From contig CAJXIT010000028.1 in the NCBI GenBank assembly GCA_913054055.1, positions 1-17,239 on the forward strand: a stretch of 17,239 bases of DNA, given 5' to 3'. Below are positions 14,529-17,239 of the stretch, in pieces. Both the position numbers and the translations under genes were made by a program. A model generated the notes under the pieces. That model was not told where the DNA came from, did not search any database, and worked only from the letters and a program-made list of their open reading frames with translations. Each line of letters begins with the position of its first letter. The stretch's first letter is position 1. This DNA comes from an uncultured Thalassolituus sp. GTDB lineage: Bacteria; Pseudomonadota; Gammaproteobacteria; Pseudomonadales; Oceanobacteraceae.

Positions 14529-15323
14529 TCAAAAAAATAATTTATTCAGTTCCGCTCCTGGATCGTCAGCCCGCATAAAGACCTCTCCTACTAAAAATGC
14601 ATTCACATCTTTTTCACGCATGAGCTTTACATCTTCAGGTCCCATAATCCCGCTCTCTGTTACTAGCAAAGTATCTTTAGGCACATGAGGTAAAAGATTA
14701 AATGTGGTATCTAAAGTAAGATCAAACGTATGAAGATTACGATTATTAATGCCTAACAATGGTGACGGCAAATTAATCGCACGCTCAAACTCTGACTCAT
14801 CATGAGTTTCCACTAACACATCCATACCTAACTCTAAAGCACAGGCATTTAACTCAGACATCTGTTGATCACTTAACGCCGCCACGATTAATAGAATACA
14901 GTCTGCTCCTAGTGTTCTTGCCTCAACTACCTGATAAGGATCAACCATAAAGTCTTTTCTTAAAACCGGTAATGAACAGGCAGCACGTGCTTGTTTTAGG
15001 TATTCATCAGATCCTTGAAAATAATCCACATCTGTTAACACCGACAAACAAGCTGCACCACCTTTTTCATAAGACTTAGCAATATCCGCAGGAACAAAGT
15101 GTTCACGTAAAACCCCTTTGCTAGGAGACGCTTTTTTGATTTCTGAAATGACGGCTGGTAAACCTGCAGCTATTTTAGATTCCAAGGAGGCTTTGAAGCC
15201 ACGAACTGGATCGGCATCTTTTGCTAGTTTCGATAATTCGTTAATCGTAACCTGAGAAGAACGTTCTTTTACCTCTTCCCATTTACGATCAATGATTTTT
15301 TTCAGAATTGTCGGAGTATTCAT
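14529..15323 (-). CDS. trpC: Indole-3-glycerol-phosphate synthase
   Basis: TrpC closes the indole ring by decarboxylating and dehydrating CdRP, the fourth step of tryptophan synthesis. The protein is a single-function enzyme of 264 residues (no fused TrpF domain, unlike E. coli). Motifs are the N-terminal TPTILKKIIDRKWEEV, AVISEIKKASPSKG (catalytic lysine and glutamate), CLSVLTDVDYFQGS, VLRKDFMVDPYQV, GINNRNLHTF, and LLVTESGI. It is the last gene of the leftward trpG-trpD-trpC set, 31 bases behind trpD. The Shine-Dalgarno before the ATG is weak. In P. aeruginosa vfr follows trpC directly; here the HD-GYP and thpR genes intervene. Confidence 0.98.
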   Translation of the reverse strand: MNTPTILKKIIDRKWEEVKERSSQVTINELSKLAKDADPVRGFKASLESKIAAGLPAVISEIKKASPSKGVLREHFVPADIAKSYEKGGAACLSVLTDVDYFQGSDEYLKQARAACSLPVLRKDFMVDPYQVVEARTLGADCILLIVAALSDQQMSELNACALELGMDVLVETHDESEFERAINLPSPLLGINNRNLHTFDLTLDTTFNLLPHVPKDTLLVTESGIMGPEDVKLMREKDVNAFLVGEVFMRADDPGAELNKLFF

Positions 15324-15354
15324 AGGAATTCTTTTTAATAACCTAGTTTAATGG

Positions 15355-16389
15355 TTAGTCTGCAAGTACACGGGTAAATGCCGCTAACTCATTTAATTTT
15401 TCTAACGCCAGTCCAGTACTAATGGCATCTTCAGCCATGGAAACCCCTTCAGCCAAAGAGGATGCTAAATTTGATGCGTAAATTGCAGCCCCTGCATTTA
15501 ACGCAATCATACTCGCCGCTTTTTCGCCTTGTGGAGTTTCACGTTTGCTCAATGCATCTTTTATAAGCGTTAGGCTTTCTTCCGCACTATCAACCGACAA
15601 ACCTTCTAATGACTGAGACTGAATGGAAAAATCTTCCGGAGTCACATAGTAAACACTTACCTTGCCATCTTTTAATTCAGCCACTTTGGTTTTGCCGGAC
15701 AAACTGATTTCATCCAAACCATCTTCTGCATGCACAACAAGCACATGCTCTGAACCTAAGCGTCCTAAAACATTTGCTAACGGCTCGCATAATTCTCCAT
15801 CAAATACACCCAACACTTGATTGGGTACACTTGCAGGGTTCGTGATAGGGCCAAGCATATTAAAGATGGTACGCATGGCTAATTCTTTACGAGGGCCAAT
15901 GGCATGTTTCATGGCGCTGTGATGGGCAGGAGCGAACATGAAACCCACACCAATTTCTTCAACCGCTCTGGCCACTTGATCAGCACTTAGTGACAAGTTA
16001 ACACCTGCCGCTTCCAAAACATCTGCACTACCAGTGGAAGAAGATACACTGCGATTTCCGTGTTTAGCCACTTGGCCGCCTGCCGCAGCAACAACAAAAG
16101 CCGCAGCGGTAGACACATTAAAAATGTTAGCGCCATCACCACCAGTACCGCACGTATCAACTAAATTGTCGCCTTTTACTGCTACTTTGGTTGCTAGCTG
16201 ACGCATCACACGTGCTGCACCCGTAATCTCATCAATGGTCTCACCCTTCATACGTAGGGCTGTTAAAAAGCCACCTATCTGAGCATCAGTGGCACCACCT
16301 GTCATAATGGTTTCCATCACTGATGCCATATCCGCTTCGGTCAAATCTTGTTTGGCTACAACTGCATTAAGCGCTTGCTTCATATCCAT
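15355..16389 (-). CDS. trpD: Anthranilate phosphoribosyltransferase
   Basis: TrpD transfers phosphoribose from PRPP to anthranilate, the second step of the pathway. The protein is 344 residues from the ATG used here (family about 340-350). The N-terminal helical domain has GGATDAQIGGFLTALRMKGET. The PRPP-binding glycine loop follows as DTCGTGGDGANIFNVST, then AKHGNRSVSSSTGSADVLE, GVGFMFAPAHHSAMK and FNMLGPITNPA. A GTG at 16398 would add three residues. I prefer the ATG at 16389 because MDMKQAL matches the Pseudomonas start MDIKGAL and AAAGGTG lies about 8 bases before it. It is a free-standing TrpD, not fused to TrpG. It lies 33 bases from trpG and 31 from trpC. Confidence 0.97.
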   Translation of the reverse strand: MDMKQALNAVVAKQDLTEADMASVMETIMTGGATDAQIGGFLTALRMKGETIDEITGAARVMRQLATKVAVKGDNLVDTCGTGGDGANIFNVSTAAAFVVAAAGGQVAKHGNRSVSSSTGSADVLEAAGVNLSLSADQVARAVEEIGVGFMFAPAHHSAMKHAIGPRKELAMRTIFNMLGPITNPASVPNQVLGVFDGELCEPLANVLGRLGSEHVLVVHAEDGLDEISLSGKTKVAELKDGKVSVYYVTPEDFSIQSQSLEGLSVDSAEESLTLIKDALSKRETPQGEKAASMIALNAGAAIYASNLASSLAEGVSMAEDAISTGLALEKLNELAAFTRVLAD

Positions 16390-16422
16390 TGTTGGCACCT
16401 TTTATTGTTTTTAATTCTAAAA

Positions 16423-17007
16423 TTAAAGAGTAATTTTTAAAAAATTATTAAGTAGGTCATGACCATGCTGGGTCAAAATGGATTCAGGGTGAAACTGTAC
16501 CCCTTGAATCGGTAGTGTTTTATGCTGCACGCCCATGATCTCTTCTATTGAACCGTCTTCGTTTTGAGTCCATGCCGTCACTTCTAAGCAATCTGGCAAC
16601 GTCTCTTTGTCAATCACTAATGAATGATAACGAGTCGCTGTAAAAGGATGCGATAAGTCTTTAAAAACACCTTTATCCTCATGGTACATCTCACTGGTTT
16701 TGCCATGCATCACTTGACCAGCTCGAACAATGTCTCCACCAAATGCCTGACCAATACTTTGGTGCCCTAGGCATATGCCTAAAATAGGTAACTTACCAGC
16801 AAAGTGTTTAATAGCAGCAACCGACACACCGGCTTCATTAGGTGTGCAAGGTCCTGGGCTGATGACAAGGTGGTCTGGATTCAAGGCTTCTATTTCTTCA
16901 ATGGTGATTTCATCATTCCTCACCACTTTCACATCGGCACCTAGTTCGCCAAAATACTGAACCACGTTATAGGTAAAAGAGTCGTAATTATCGATCATTA
17001 ATAACAT
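16423..17007 (-). CDS. trpG: Anthranilate synthase component II (glutamine amidotransferase)
   Basis: TrpG releases ammonia from glutamine for TrpE to make anthranilate from chorismate. The 194 residues form a class I glutamine amidotransferase domain: MLLMIDNYDSFTYN at the start, VISPGPCTPNEAG, the nucleophile C79 in GICLGHQSIGQAFGG, and the catalytic H173/E175 in VQFHPES. It could also supply folate synthesis (PabA), as many single amidotransferases do, but the location with trpD and trpC favours TrpG. The ATG shares its A with the TAA of the upstream ion-channel gene. Its Shine-Dalgarno (AAGGGA, complement of 17016-17021) lies inside that gene, so translation is likely coupled. TrpE is not in this window. 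Confidence 0.96.
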   Translation of the reverse strand: MLLMIDNYDSFTYNVVQYFGELGADVKVVRNDEITIEEIEALNPDHLVISPGPCTPNEAGVSVAAIKHFAGKLPILGICLGHQSIGQAFGGDIVRAGQVMHGKTSEMYHEDKGVFKDLSHPFTATRYHSLVIDKETLPDCLEVTAWTQNEDGSIEEIMGVQHKTLPIQGVQFHPESILTQHGHDLLNNFLKITL

Positions 17008-17239
17008 TATGACTGTCCCTTAGCATTTTGATTCGCATTTGAACTCATGGTTTGAATCATGCTTTTCAATTCTTGTATTTCACTTTGCAGTTCAGCTAAC
17101 GATGGCTCTGTGCTGTGCTCTGCGTCTTCTTTTGCGTTCTCTTTTTCTATGACACTCACCACGATACCGATGACCATGTTTAAGAAAGCAAACGCAGTTA
17201 AAAATATAAACGTTAGATAATATATCCAGCCTAAACCAT
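17007..17239 (-). CDS. C-terminal part of a voltage-gated-type ion channel (ion transporter family)
   Basis: The frame is open to the window edge, so only the last 77 or so residues are visible. They begin GLGWIYYLTFIFLTAFAFLN, followed by MVIGIVVSVIEKE: a hydrophobic helix with the FLN-(x)2-IGI pattern of the pore-lining S6 helix in bacterial sodium-channel-like proteins (for comparison, NaChBac has a similar WIYF...FLNLFIGVIV). A charged, acidic neck follows (ENAKEDAEHSTEP). The next segment, LAELQSEIQELKSMIQTM, has heptad spacing, matching the C-terminal coiled coil that holds such channels as tetramers. The selectivity filter and voltage sensor lie beyond the window, so ion preference cannot be judged. 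The stop TAA overlaps the trpG ATG by one base. Confidence 0.8.
   Translation of the reverse strand, partial: GLGWIYYLTFIFLTAFAFLNMVIGIVVSVIEKENAKEDAEHSTEPSLAELQSEIQELKSMIQTMSSNANQNAKGQS

Noticed and set aside
16390..16398. GTG start extending TrpD by three residues
   Set aside because: The GTG overlaps the apparent Shine-Dalgarno (AAAGGTG) of the ATG at 16389, which matches the family start.

Overview
This window is core chromosome of a marine-type gammaproteobacterium, probably from the Oceanospirillales/Pseudomonadales side. The evidence is the near-identity of several proteins to Pseudomonas families (Vfr/CRP, DusB, Coq7, TrpD), a moderate to low G+C content, and a gene order combining two blocks known from Pseudomonas aeruginosa: accC-prmA-DUF3426 gene-dusB-fis-purH-purD-RetS, and coq7 / OsmC-like / vfr / trpC-trpD-trpG. 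Species cannot be named from sequence alone. No tRNA, rRNA, CRISPR array, phage or insertion sequence was seen.

Layout. Positions 1-2556 (+) hold the 3' part of accC (biotin carboxylase), prmA (ribosomal protein L11 methyltransferase) and a membrane-anchored zinc-ribbon/DUF3426 protein, probably one transcript. A 16-bp-stem hairpin follows, then a promoter region for dusB-fis, which overlap by 4 bases (tRNA-dihydrouridine synthase and the nucleoid protein Fis). After a strong terminator come purH and purD (purine synthesis), each with its own terminator. They are separated by a 321-base gap holding a 108-base, long-stemmed inverted-repeat element. A 52-base perfect palindrome follows purD. 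Next is a 758-residue hybrid histidine kinase (7TMR-DISM sensor, kinase core, one receiver) in the position of RetS, then coq7 (ubiquinone synthesis) and a small STAS-like protein.

From 11016 the strands alternate: an OsmC-family gene (-) diverges from a crp/vfr gene (+), which converges with thpR (-), which diverges from a REC-DUF3369-HD-GYP response regulator (+). The last converges with the leftward operon [ion-channel gene]-trpG-trpD-trpC. The channel gene is cut by the window end; its S6-like helix and coiled-coil tail are visible, and its stop codon overlaps the trpG start by one base.

The genes are mainly housekeeping (fatty acid, purine, tryptophan and quinone synthesis; translation maintenance) interleaved with global signalling (Fis, RetS-like kinase, cAMP-type regulator, c-di-GMP phosphodiesterase). 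I found no clearly undescribed multi-gene system. The points most worth a second look are the structured element before purD, the reduced RetS-like kinase with an atypical ATP lid, the ion-channel/trpG coupling, the HD-GYP gene placed between vfr and trpC, and the 52-base palindrome.
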